Made by a program: the position numbers and the translations under genes
In this document: positions 7,998 through 15,879 of the stretch, piece after piece
How the letters are laid out: each line of letters opens with the position of its first letter
How positions within the stretch are numbered: position 1 is the stretch's first letter
The notes under the pieces: generated by a model
What the model was told of the DNA's origin: nothing
Database searches by the model: none
Seen by the model: only the letters and a program-made list of their open reading frames with translations
NCBI RefSeq assembly: GCF_015101885.1
Contig: NZ_CP062941.1
Span: 1,178,001 to 1,242,000, forward strand
Direction: 5' to 3'
Source of the DNA: Massilia litorea
GTDB lineage: Bacteria; Pseudomonadota; Gammaproteobacteria; Burkholderiales; Burkholderiaceae_D
DNA: 64,000 nt

Positions 7998-9500
7998 ATG
8001 AACAAGCAGCTCAGCATTTTCAGTGCACGTCGACTCATACCGCCGCTGCTGGCGGCCCTCGCCCTGTCCGCCTGCGGCAGCGATGACGATCCCGCGCCGC
8101 CGCCGCAGCAGGCAGCGGTCACCCCGATTCCTTTTACACCGGAACCCGAATCGACCCGCGCGCAGGACGGACGCACGTTCTCGGTGGTCCAGACCCAGCC
8201 GGCCCTGGCGGCACTCAGCGGCGCGCCCGAGACGGACCGCTGGACGGGTGTGCTGAACAATGCGAGTTACCAGGTGGAGGTGCCGAAGAACTGGAACGGC
8301 ATGCTGGTGATGTACGCGCACGGCTATGCGGGAGAGGGCGCGAACCTGTCGGTGTCGCCGCCGGCGATCCGGCGCTACCTGATCAGCCAGGGCTATGCCT
8401 GGGCCGCCTCGAGCTACAGCAAGAATTACTATGACGTGCGCGCCGGCGTGGAAGACACGAACGCCCTCGCCATCGCCTTCGTCGGCATCGCGCGCCAGAA
8501 CGGCCGGACCCTGGCGGCCCCCTTTAAAACCTACATCATGGGCGTGTCGATGGGCGGCCACATCTCGGCCGCCGCCGTCGACGAGGAAAACATCGCCACC
8601 GCCGTCAACCGGATCCGCTATAACGGCGCGGTGCCGATGTGCGGCGTCCTCGGCGACACGGAACTGTTCGATTATTTCGCCGCCTACCAGACCGCCGCCC
8701 AGCAGGAAGCCGGCATGCCGGCCACCAGCTGGCCGGTCGCGGACTGGGCCACCATCGGACCGCAGGTGAATGCGAAACTGTTCTCCAGCTTCCCGAGTGC
8801 CGCCACGCCGACCGCGCAAGCCGTGCCGACCGCCCAGGGACTGCGCCTGAAACAGATCGTCCAGAACCTGACCGGCGGCGCGCGCCCGATGTTCGACAAC
8901 GGCTATGCCGGCCCGCTGCAGGCCACCGTCTGGGGCGTGTTCGGACGCGACGGCAAAGTCAACGGCATCCTCAACCAGGACCTGGTGTCGACGAAAGACA
9001 TCGTCTTCCAGCTCGATGCCGACCCGGCCCTCAGTGCCGAGGAGCAGGCGTACAACGCCGCCATCTACCGGGTGCAAGGCTCGCCCGAGGCGAACCGCCT
9101 GCGCCGCGACGGCCTGCGCTGGATTCCGAAGACGAACGCCCAGATCAAGGTCCCGGTGGTCACCATCCACACCCTGGGCGACATGTACGTGCCCTTTAAA
9201 ATGGAGCAGATCTATAAACGCCGCGCCGATGCCAACGGCACCTCCAACCTGCTGGTGCAGCGTGCGATCCGCGGTATCAGCCACTGCGATTTCACGATCG
9301 CCGAACAGGTGGGGGCCTTCGAGGCGATGGTCAAATGGGAGCAGCAAGGCGTGAAACCGGCGGGCGACGACGTGCTGACGCCGTCGGTGGTGGCCGATCC
9401 GAAGTACGGCTGCAAATTCACGGACAACACGCCGTCCCCCGACGACAGTGCGAACACGCTGCGAGTACGGGCTTCGCTGCCGCAGTGCAGCGGGAGCTGA
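7998..9500 (+). CDS. Lipoprotein alpha/beta-hydrolase (secreted esterase/lipase-like)
   Basis: The protein has 500 residues from ATG 7998, which follows GGAG by eight bases. A lipoprotein signal ends in LALSAC (lipobox Cys near residue 27), followed by a Pro/Asp-rich linker, so it is anchored in the envelope. The hydrolase core shows an oxyanion-type YAHGYAG, the nucleophile elbow GVSMGG, a late acid (HTLGDMYVPF) and a His (GISHCDF), consistent with a Ser-Asp-His triad. The substrate is not evident from sequence. It stands alone: a terminator lies on each side (7823-7848 and 9525-9551). A weak promoter (CTTACA 7909-7914, 18 bp, TAGAAT 7933-7938) precedes it. Confidence 0.8.
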   Translation: MNKQLSIFSARRLIPPLLAALALSACGSDDDPAPPPQQAAVTPIPFTPEPESTRAQDGRTFSVVQTQPALAALSGAPETDRWTGVLNNASYQVEVPKNWNGMLVMYAHGYAGEGANLSVSPPAIRRYLISQGYAWAASSYSKNYYDVRAGVEDTNALAIAFVGIARQNGRTLAAPFKTYIMGVSMGGHISAAAVDEENIATAVNRIRYNGAVPMCGVLGDTELFDYFAAYQTAAQQEAGMPATSWPVADWATIGPQVNAKLFSSFPSAATPTAQAVPTAQGLRLKQIVQNLTGGARPMFDNGYAGPLQATVWGVFGRDGKVNGILNQDLVSTKDIVFQLDADPALSAEEQAYNAAIYRVQGSPEANRLRRDGLRWIPKTNAQIKVPVVTIHTLGDMYVPFKMEQIYKRRADANGTSNLLVQRAIRGISHCDFTIAEQVGAFEAMVKWEQQGVKPAGDDVLTPSVVADPKYGCKFTDNTPSPDDSANTLRVRASLPQCSGS

Positions 9501-9524
9501 TTCGCGCGCGTCTCTGCACTGCAG

Positions 9525-9551
9525 GCCGGCCTTCCGGGGCCGGCTTTTTTT
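9525..9551 (+). terminator. Rho-independent terminator after the hydrolase gene
   Basis: GCCGGCC (9525-9531) and GGCCGGC (9538-9544) enclose a six-base loop and are followed by seven T. Confidence 0.85.
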
Positions 9552-9629
9552 GCCCGGGGAGGTCCCCCGGCGGCTGGCTTGAAACTTGCGTACGTACGAT
9601 CGGGACCTGAACGAGAAAAGGATCGTCGT

Positions 9630-10352
9630 ATGCTGCTTCGAAACGATTTACTCGAATACGCCGGTGAGCGTCCGCTTACGCTGCGGATCCTCTGGATCGA
9701 TGCCGCCCGGTGCCTGGCCTACACCTATGCGCTGGGCGAACGCGGCGCCAGCCCCTGCGCCGCCTCGCTCGACACGCTGATCGGCCACGTGCAGGCAAGG
9801 CATGCGCGCTTGCTGCCGCTGGACCCGTATCGCCCGACCGTCGACGCCGCCACGCTGCCGCCGAAATACCTGGCGCTGCGCGACAGCGCCTGGGCCATCG
9901 TCCAGGCGCTCACGCGCGACGAACCCGGGGTGTATCAGACGCGCACGCGCGGCCGGCTGGTGGCGGCCTGCCGCGCCGAACATGGCGTCTCGCATCCGAC
10001 CATCTACCGCTATCTGCGGCGCTACTGGGAGCGCGGCCAGCATCCGGACGCCCTGCTGCCCGACTATGCCAACTCGGGCGCACCGGGGAAGACGCGGCGC
10101 GCCAACGCCGACGTCAAACGCGGCCGTCCCAGTAAATCGGGCGCGGCCGGCATGAATGCCGACGCCGCCATCCGCGACACCATGCGCGCCGCCGCCCTGC
10201 GCTACGCGGCCACCCACGAGGCCTTCTCGCGGCGCGGCGCCTACCGCCAGATGCTGGCCGATTATTTCGGCGCCGGCGCCCAGGCAGCCCCGACCTACGG
10301 CCAGTTCAGCTACTGGCTCGACCGCGACGGCGGCCTCCTTCTCCCCCGCTGA
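9630..10352 (+). pseudogene. Truncated TnsB/Mu-type transposase (N-terminal DNA-binding part only)
   Basis: The 240-residue frame from ATG 9630 (purine-rich GAAAAGGA upstream) resembles the N-terminal half of TnsB/Mu-type DDE transposases: an LWID strand near the start, a helix-turn-helix (GVSHPTIYRYLRRYWERGQ), the LLPDYANSGAPGK linker, a KRGRPSK basic patch, and PTYGQFSYWLDRD just before the stop. In full-length relatives the RNase H-like DDE core follows that last motif; here it is absent. Either this is a decayed remnant of a Tn7/Tn6022-like transposon or a domesticated DNA-binding protein. The frame itself is intact, without internal stops. No tnsA, tnsC or tniQ partner is visible nearby. 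Confidence 0.65.
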
Positions 10353-10768
10353 TCCTTTTACTTTCCAACGCAGCCCGGCAGCCTTCCGACGTGCATTGCG
10401 CGTGTCGGGAGGCGCTTTGTTCTTCCGTGATGCGTTTTGGCAAAAAAACCCTATCGCGGTGCGGGCCGGATCAAAATGGTGCGGCGCATCAATTCAGTTC
10501 GGCGACCAGGCGCAAAAGGCTTGTCCACGTGCTTTCCGGCGGACGAAAAATAAAGTCTGCTCCGCTGAATATAGTGTTTTCTCCGTGCCAGCCGCCTGCA
10601 TGCTTCCTACTCATCTCCATGTAAAAACATTGTTTGGCTGCGTGTTGCAATGCAATGCGCGAGCCTGAAACGACATTGTTTTTTCATGCAGATCGGGTCG
10701 ACTTGCCCATGATTTTGGCACGCGGCTTGCTATGTATTTCCTCGTAACAACACAAAAAGAGGTGATCT
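10353..10768. other. Intergenic region with sigma-54 promoter
   Basis: No convincing gene is seen in these 416 bases; open frames across it lack ribosome sites. The right end carries the sigma-54 promoter at 10716-10731. A 9-bp direct repeat ACATTGTTT (10627-10635 and 10673-10681, 46 bp apart) and a near-palindrome TTGCAATGCAA lie 35-105 bp upstream of it, where an enhancer-binding protein could dock. Confidence 0.5.
10716..10731 (+). promoter_or_regulatory. Sigma-54 (RpoN) promoter
   Basis: TGGCACG-CGGC-TTGCT matches the -24/-12 consensus TGGCACG-N4-TTGCW at every defined position, with GG (10717-10718) and GC (10729-10730) ten bases apart. Transcription would start near 10741, 28 nt before the amine oxidase ATG at 10769. 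Confidence 0.85.
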
Positions 10769-12358
10769 ATGGCGGGTTCGGACAAGGGGATGAGGACGCG
10801 GCGCGATTTTCTGTACCGGGCGGCCGCGGTCGGCGGCTCGGCACTGCTGCTCAACACGATGAACGCCTGGGGCATGGGCATCGCCTCGCGCGTGAGCGCA
10901 CCGCCGCAGCTGAGCGGCAGCGGCAAGGGGAAAAAAGTACTGATCCTGGGCGCAGGCCTGGCCGGCATGACGGCGGCCTATGAACTGGGCAAGCTCGGCT
11001 ACGAAGTGCAGGTGATCGAAGCCCGCAGCTTCGCCGGCGGACGCTGCCAGACGGCCCGCAAGGGTTTTCAATTGCAGGAGCTGGGCGGCCAGATGCAGGA
11101 GTGCCGCTTCGACGAGGGGCACTACATCAACCACGGCCCGTGGCGCATCCCGATGCACCACCAATCGACCCTGCACTACACGCGCCTGTTCAAGGTGCCG
11201 CTCGAGGTGATGGTCAACGAGAACGACAACGCCATCATCTATCTCGAACAGGGCGGACCGCTGGCGAAGCAGCGCCTGCGCGGCGCCCAGGTGAAATCGG
11301 ACCTGCGCGGCCATGTGGCGGAACTGTTGGCCAAGTCCGTCAAAAACGATCAGCTCGACGCCCAGCTGAATGCCGGCGACAAGGCGCTGCTGCTCGACTA
11401 TCTCGCCAACGAGGGCCACCTCGACGCGGGCGACCTGCGCTACAAGGGCAGGAGCGGGCGCGGTTATAAAACCAATCCCGGCGCCGGCATGCTGCCCGGT
11501 CCCGGCGAGGCCTCCGATCCGCTCGGTTTCCGCGATCTGCTCGCCTCGAAGGTGGGCAAGGTGTACAGCGCGGTGCAGGACTTCCCGATGCAGAACACGA
11601 TGTTCCAGCCGGTCGGCGGCATGGATCAAATCGCACGCGCCTTCGAAAAGCAGGTGGGACGCACCATCCGCTACGGCGCCGAGGTGCAGACGATCCGCCA
11701 GGACGCGAACAAGGTGACGGTCACGGTCAAGGACGCCGCCAGCGGCAAGCTGTCGTCCCTGAACGCTGACTACTGCCTGTGCACGATTCCCTTGTCCGTG
11801 CTGCGCATGATCGACACCGATTTCTCGCCGCGCTTCAAGGACGCGGTGAAAGCCGTGGCCTATATGCCGGTCGGGAAAATCGGCCTGCAGATGAAGCGCC
11901 GCTTCTGGGAAGAGGACGACCAGATCTACGGCGGCCACATCGTCACCGACCTGAAAGGCATCAATGTGATCTCGGTGCCCTCGTCGAACTGGCAGAAGCA
12001 GAAGGGGGTCCTGCTCGGCTACTACAACTACATGCTCGACGCGATCGAAACCAGCGCCTTGAGCCCGCCCGCGCGCGCCGAGTTTGCGCTCAGCGCCGGC
12101 CAGCAGATCTTCCCGGCCTACCGCAGCTCCTTCGAATCGTCCTTCTCCGTGGCCTGGCACCGCGTCCAGTACAACCTGGGCGGCTGGGCCGAGTGGACCG
12201 ACGAAAGCCGCAAGGCGGCCTACCCGATCCTGAACGAGGGAGAAGGCCGGATCCTGCTGGCCGGCGAGCACCTCAGTTACCTGACGGGCTGGCAGGCCGG
12301 CGCCATCGAATCGAGCTGGCAGCAGATCGAACGCATCCACGCGAGGGCACAGGCATGA
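10769..12358 (+). CDS. Tat-exported FAD-dependent amine oxidase
   Basis: The protein has 529 residues; AGAGGTG lies five bases upstream of the ATG. A twin-arginine signal (TRRDFLYRAAAVGG) implies folded export to the periplasm through the Tat system, whose genes lie at 18671-20184. The Rossmann FAD motif ILGAGLAGMTAAYELG follows at about residue 57, with a matching E at the end of the second strand. The C-terminal GEHLSYLTGWQAGAIESSW is the conserved flavin-contact motif of monoamine oxidase/L-amino acid oxidase-like enzymes. The substrate is an amine or amino acid not specified by sequence. It overlaps the cytochrome c gene by four bases, suggesting that electrons go to cytochrome c rather than O2. 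Confidence 0.88.
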   Translation: MAGSDKGMRTRRDFLYRAAAVGGSALLLNTMNAWGMGIASRVSAPPQLSGSGKGKKVLILGAGLAGMTAAYELGKLGYEVQVIEARSFAGGRCQTARKGFQLQELGGQMQECRFDEGHYINHGPWRIPMHHQSTLHYTRLFKVPLEVMVNENDNAIIYLEQGGPLAKQRLRGAQVKSDLRGHVAELLAKSVKNDQLDAQLNAGDKALLLDYLANEGHLDAGDLRYKGRSGRGYKTNPGAGMLPGPGEASDPLGFRDLLASKVGKVYSAVQDFPMQNTMFQPVGGMDQIARAFEKQVGRTIRYGAEVQTIRQDANKVTVTVKDAASGKLSSLNADYCLCTIPLSVLRMIDTDFSPRFKDAVKAVAYMPVGKIGLQMKRRFWEEDDQIYGGHIVTDLKGINVISVPSSNWQKQKGVLLGYYNYMLDAIETSALSPPARAEFALSAGQQIFPAYRSSFESSFSVAWHRVQYNLGGWAEWTDESRKAAYPILNEGEGRILLAGEHLSYLTGWQAGAIESSWQQIERIHARAQA

Positions 12359-12753
12359 AGACCCATCACCTCATCCTCGGCGCCCTGCTGTGCGCCGCTG
12401 TTCACAAGGCCGGCGCGCAAGCGATGGACGGCAAGGCGCTGTTCACGAAGAACTGCGCCGCCTGCCACCAGGCCAACGGCAAGGGCATTCCCGGCGCCTT
12501 TCCCGCGCTGGCCGGGAACACGCTGGTGCAGGGCGCACCGGCCGACGTCGCGACCGTGCTGCTCAAGGGCCGCGGCGGCATGCCGGATTTCAGCGCCAGC
12601 CTGTCCGACGCCGACATCGCGCAGGTGCTCAGTTATGCCCGCAGCAGCTGGGGCAACAAGGCCACTGCTCTTTCCCATACCGAGGTGGCGGCGCTACGCG
12701 CCTCACTGCAGGCCGCGCAGGCCGGCACCGGACGCCTGAGCAACAAGCACTGA
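12355..12753 (+). CDS. Periplasmic class I cytochrome c
   Basis: This 132-residue protein has a Sec signal peptide (residues 1-21, ending AGAQ), one heme-binding CAACH, and a downstream axial Met in GGMPDF. The layout is that of small class I mono-heme cytochromes such as those paired with periplasmic dehydrogenases. Its ATG sits in the stop of the amine oxidase gene (ATGA). I infer that it accepts electrons from the oxidase and passes them to the respiratory chain. Confidence 0.88.
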   Translation: MKTHHLILGALLCAAVHKAGAQAMDGKALFTKNCAACHQANGKGIPGAFPALAGNTLVQGAPADVATVLLKGRGGMPDFSASLSDADIAQVLSYARSSWGNKATALSHTEVAALRASLQAAQAGTGRLSNKH

Positions 12754-12781
12754 TCCCTCTTATCCCTATCAGGAACGCACC

Positions 12782-13276
12782 ATGAAGACACGTTTGAACG
12801 CCCTCCTCGCCGCCCTGCTGTGCGCAACGACCCTGCCGGCACTCGCCCAGGACATCGTGCGCCACAAGATTCCCGGCTCCGACTTCCCGATCGCCCAGGC
12901 CGTCACGCTGCCGCCCAACGCGACCATCCATTTCATTAGCGGCCAGGTGCCGCCGGTGGTCGACAAGAACGCGCCCGCCGACTCGCTGGCCGCCTTCGGC
13001 AACACGAAACAGCAGACCGTCGGTGTCCTCAACAAGATCAAGGACATCCTCGGCGGCATGGGTTTATCGATGAGCGACGTGGTGAAAATGCAGGTGTTTA
13101 TCGTCGGCGACCCAGGCAAGGGCGGCAAAGGCGACGTGGCCGGCTTCATGGAGGGCTACACCCAGTTCTTCGGTGGCGCCCAGCCGAACCTGCCGGCGCG
13201 CGCCGTGTTCCAGGTGGCCGCGCTCAGCAATCCAGGCTGGCTGATCGAGATCGAGGTGGTCGCCGCAAAAAAATAA
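12782..13276 (+). CDS. Periplasmic RidA/YjgF-family protein
   Basis: It has 164 residues with a Sec signal peptide (about 22 residues, ending LPALAQ), followed by a RidA/YjgF/UK114 fold: FISGQVP strand, the QTVGVLNKIKDIL helix, MSDVVKMQVFIV and the PARAVFQVAAL strand. RidA proteins hydrolyse reactive imines/enamines; the catalytic Arg is in PARAVF. Most RidA are cytosolic, so export is unusual. Placed behind an amine oxidase, it would deaminate the imine product to a carbonyl compound and ammonia. It begins 28 nt after the cytochrome gene. Confidence 0.85.
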   Translation: MKTRLNALLAALLCATTLPALAQDIVRHKIPGSDFPIAQAVTLPPNATIHFISGQVPPVVDKNAPADSLAAFGNTKQQTVGVLNKIKDILGGMGLSMSDVVKMQVFIVGDPGKGGKGDVAGFMEGYTQFFGGAQPNLPARAVFQVAALSNPGWLIEIEVVAAKK

Positions 13277-13326
13277 ATCGCTCGCTGCCGTCCGCCATTC
13301 GTCGTCAACCAATTCAGGGGAATTCC

Positions 13327-15801
13327 ATGCTCAAGGCCACACTCACAAAAACCGCCGCCGCCGTCGCCATCCTCATGCTGCAATCGGCCTATGCCCAGGA
13401 AGCGCAGCTCGCCATGGCCGACCCAGCGCCTGCGCTGCCGAATGCCGAAGCCGGACTGACCACCACCGGCGTCGTGATCGTCACCGGCACCCGCGCCTCC
13501 GGTTTAAAGGTCGAGAACAGCGCTTCTCCGATCCAGGTGCTCGATTCGGCCTCCCTGAACCGCACCGGCCAGGCCGACCTGCGCCAGGCGCTCGGCCAGA
13601 ACCTGCCCTCGTTCACGATCCAGGCTTTTGGCTCCGACATGGCGGCGATGACCTTGTCGGCGCGCCTGCGCGGCCTCAGTCCCAACAACACGCTGGTGCT
13701 GGTCAACGGCAAGCGGCGTCACGGCACCGCCAACCTCGCCGTGCTGGGCGGCGCCTTCCAGGGCGCGGCCGCGGCCGACCTGAACTACATCCCGCTGGCG
13801 GCGATCGATCACGTCGAGGTGCTGCAGGACGGCGCCGCGGCCCAGTACGGGACGGACGCGATCGCGGGCGTCATCAACATCATCCTCAAATCGAACAGCA
13901 GCGGCCTGTCGGGCAACCTCAACGGCGGCGGCTACTATGACGGCGGCGGCCACACCGGCAACGGCAGCGCCAACATCGGCCTGTCTCCCTTCGAGACGGC
14001 CTACCTGAGCCTGACGGCGGAAACCAAGTACCACGGCTTCAGTAACCGCGGCGGGATCGACCCGCGCGTGGCCGACCCGGCGACCCTGGCCGCCCAGCCG
14101 CAGCTGACCCGGGCACCCGGCTACCCCTACCTGAACAGGATCCAGGGCGACGCCCAGTACCGCCAGCACGTGGCCGCCATGAACTTCGGCTTCGACCTGG
14201 GCACCAGCGCCAGCTTCTACAGCTTCGCGACCTACGGCGAGAAAGACGCGCGCGCCTACGAAAACTACCGCATGCCGAGCCGCGTGCCACGCGCCTACCC
14301 GCTCGGTTTCAGTCCCTTGGAGACCTTCGACGAAAAAGACTACGCGCTGACCGCCGGCGTCAAGGGCAGTCTTGGGGGCGGCTGGAAGTGGGACCTGTCC
14401 AGCACCTACGGCAAGGACGTGACCAGGATCGGGGTCGACCATTCCGTCAACGTCTCGCTGCTGGCCGATACCGGCTTCTCGCCGACGACGTTTGCCGCCG
14501 GCCAGTTCAAGGCCAGCCAGTGGACCAACAACCTCGACCTCAGCCGCGAGTTCGACCTTGGCTGGGCCGCGCCGCTGAACTTTGCGATCGGCCTCGAACA
14601 GCGCCGCGACACCTACGAGATCGTGGCCGGCGACCCCGCCTCGCGCTACAAGGAAGGCTCGCAGTCGTATCCGGGTTTCCTCCTGACCGACGCCGGCAAG
14701 CATGACCGCGACAACGAAGCCTTCTATGTCAACGTCTCCTCGCAGCCGATCAAGGACTTAACGGTCGACCTGGCCGCGCGCTATGAACACTTCAGCGATT
14801 TCGGCAACGCGAAAGTCGGCAAGCTCACCTCGCGCTACGATTTCTCTCCCGCCTTTGCCCTGCGCGGCACGGTCAGTAACGGTTTTCGGGCGCCGACCCT
14901 GGCCGAATCCTATTATTCGGCCACCAACGTCTCGCCGCGCAGCGCCTTCGTGCAGCTGGCGCCGAATTCGCCCGGTGCGCGCCTGGTCGGCATCGACGGC
15001 CTGAAGCCGGAAAAATCGACCAACCTGTCGGCCGGTATCGTCCTCAACCCGGCGCCCGGCGTCACCGTCACGCTCGACGCCTACCAGATCAAGATCCGCG
15101 ACCGCATCGTCGGCAGCGGCGCCCTGTACGGTTCGGGCGGCGCGGTCAATTCGCCGGCGGTGACGGCGGCGATCCTCGCCAACGGCAACGTGCTCGATCC
15201 GACCGTGGTCGAAACCGGCATCAACATCTTCTCGAACGCGATCGACACCCGCAGCCGCGGCCTGGAACTGGTCGCCACCACCAGCAGCAACTACGGCGCC
15301 TGGGGCCGGGTCGACTGGTCGGCGGCGGCCAACTACAACCAGGTCAAGGTCATGAAGATCAACCAGGCGCCGCTCCAGCTGCAGCCGCAGCTGCTGCTCG
15401 ACCAGACCGCGATCTCGGACATCGAAACGGCCTCGCCGAAGATGCGCCTGAACCTGGGCGCCTTGTGGAAGGCAGGCGCATGGACGGTCAACCTGCGCGA
15501 AGCGCTGTACGGCAGCTCGTCGGAGATGCAATCGCCCGACGGCGGCGGCACGTATTACAAAACCGGGATCGGCAAACTGGCCGTGACCGATCTCGAGGTC
15601 GCCTATAAATTCAACAGCAACTGGACGCTCGCGCTCGGCGCCAACAACCTGTTTAATAAATACCCGGACGGGATCAACCCGGAGGTGCTGGCGATCCAGC
15701 GCGCGAACCTGGACAACTCGGCGGTGACGATCTATCCCTCGTTCTCGCCGATCGGGATCAACGGCGGGTATTACTACGCACGCGCGAACTTTAAATTCTG
15801 A
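13327..15801 (+). CDS. TonB-dependent outer-membrane receptor of the amine-oxidase operon
   Basis: It has 824 residues: a signal peptide (cleavage near AYAQE), a VVIVTGTRASG plug start, the plug domain to about residue 185 (VEVLQDGAAAQYGTDAIAG) and a beta-barrel ending in the aromatic tail YYYARANFKF. No STN sensor domain is present, so it has no direct anti-sigma signalling role. It starts 50 nt after ridA, preceded by AGGGGAATTCC, and probably belongs to the same sigma-54 transcript. I infer that it brings in the amine compound oxidised by the upstream genes. A bidirectional terminator follows. Confidence 0.88.
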   Translation: MLKATLTKTAAAVAILMLQSAYAQEAQLAMADPAPALPNAEAGLTTTGVVIVTGTRASGLKVENSASPIQVLDSASLNRTGQADLRQALGQNLPSFTIQAFGSDMAAMTLSARLRGLSPNNTLVLVNGKRRHGTANLAVLGGAFQGAAAADLNYIPLAAIDHVEVLQDGAAAQYGTDAIAGVINIILKSNSSGLSGNLNGGGYYDGGGHTGNGSANIGLSPFETAYLSLTAETKYHGFSNRGGIDPRVADPATLAAQPQLTRAPGYPYLNRIQGDAQYRQHVAAMNFGFDLGTSASFYSFATYGEKDARAYENYRMPSRVPRAYPLGFSPLETFDEKDYALTAGVKGSLGGGWKWDLSSTYGKDVTRIGVDHSVNVSLLADTGFSPTTFAAGQFKASQWTNNLDLSREFDLGWAAPLNFAIGLEQRRDTYEIVAGDPASRYKEGSQSYPGFLLTDAGKHDRDNEAFYVNVSSQPIKDLTVDLAARYEHFSDFGNAKVGKLTSRYDFSPAFALRGTVSNGFRAPTLAESYYSATNVSPRSAFVQLAPNSPGARLVGIDGLKPEKSTNLSAGIVLNPAPGVTVTLDAYQIKIRDRIVGSGALYGSGGAVNSPAVTAAILANGNVLDPTVVETGINIFSNAIDTRSRGLELVATTSSNYGAWGRVDWSAAANYNQVKVMKINQAPLQLQPQLLLDQTAISDIETASPKMRLNLGALWKAGAWTVNLREALYGSSSEMQSPDGGGTYYKTGIGKLAVTDLEVAYKFNSNWTLALGANNLFNKYPDGINPEVLAIQRANLDNSAVTIYPSFSPIGINGGYYYARANFKF

Positions 15802-15830
15802 GTTCCCGGTTCGATCGGTGTAAACAGTAT

Positions 15831-15864
15831 AAAAAAAACCGGCCCGATGAACGGGCCGGTTTTT
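15831..15864. terminator. Bidirectional terminator between convergent TonB receptors
   Basis: Eight A, CCGGCCCG (15839-15846), loop ATGAA, CGGGCCGG (15852-15859) and five T. It can serve both the rightward (13327) and leftward (18183) receptor genes. Confidence 0.85.
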
Positions 15865-15879
15865 CATTGGGACGTCAGA

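Noticed and set aside
9575..9590. Sigma-54-like TGGCTTG-AAAC-TTGCG before the transposase fragment
   Set aside because: The GG/GC spacing is right but the ACG part and the last base differ from consensus; it may be chance, unlike the perfect site at 10716.
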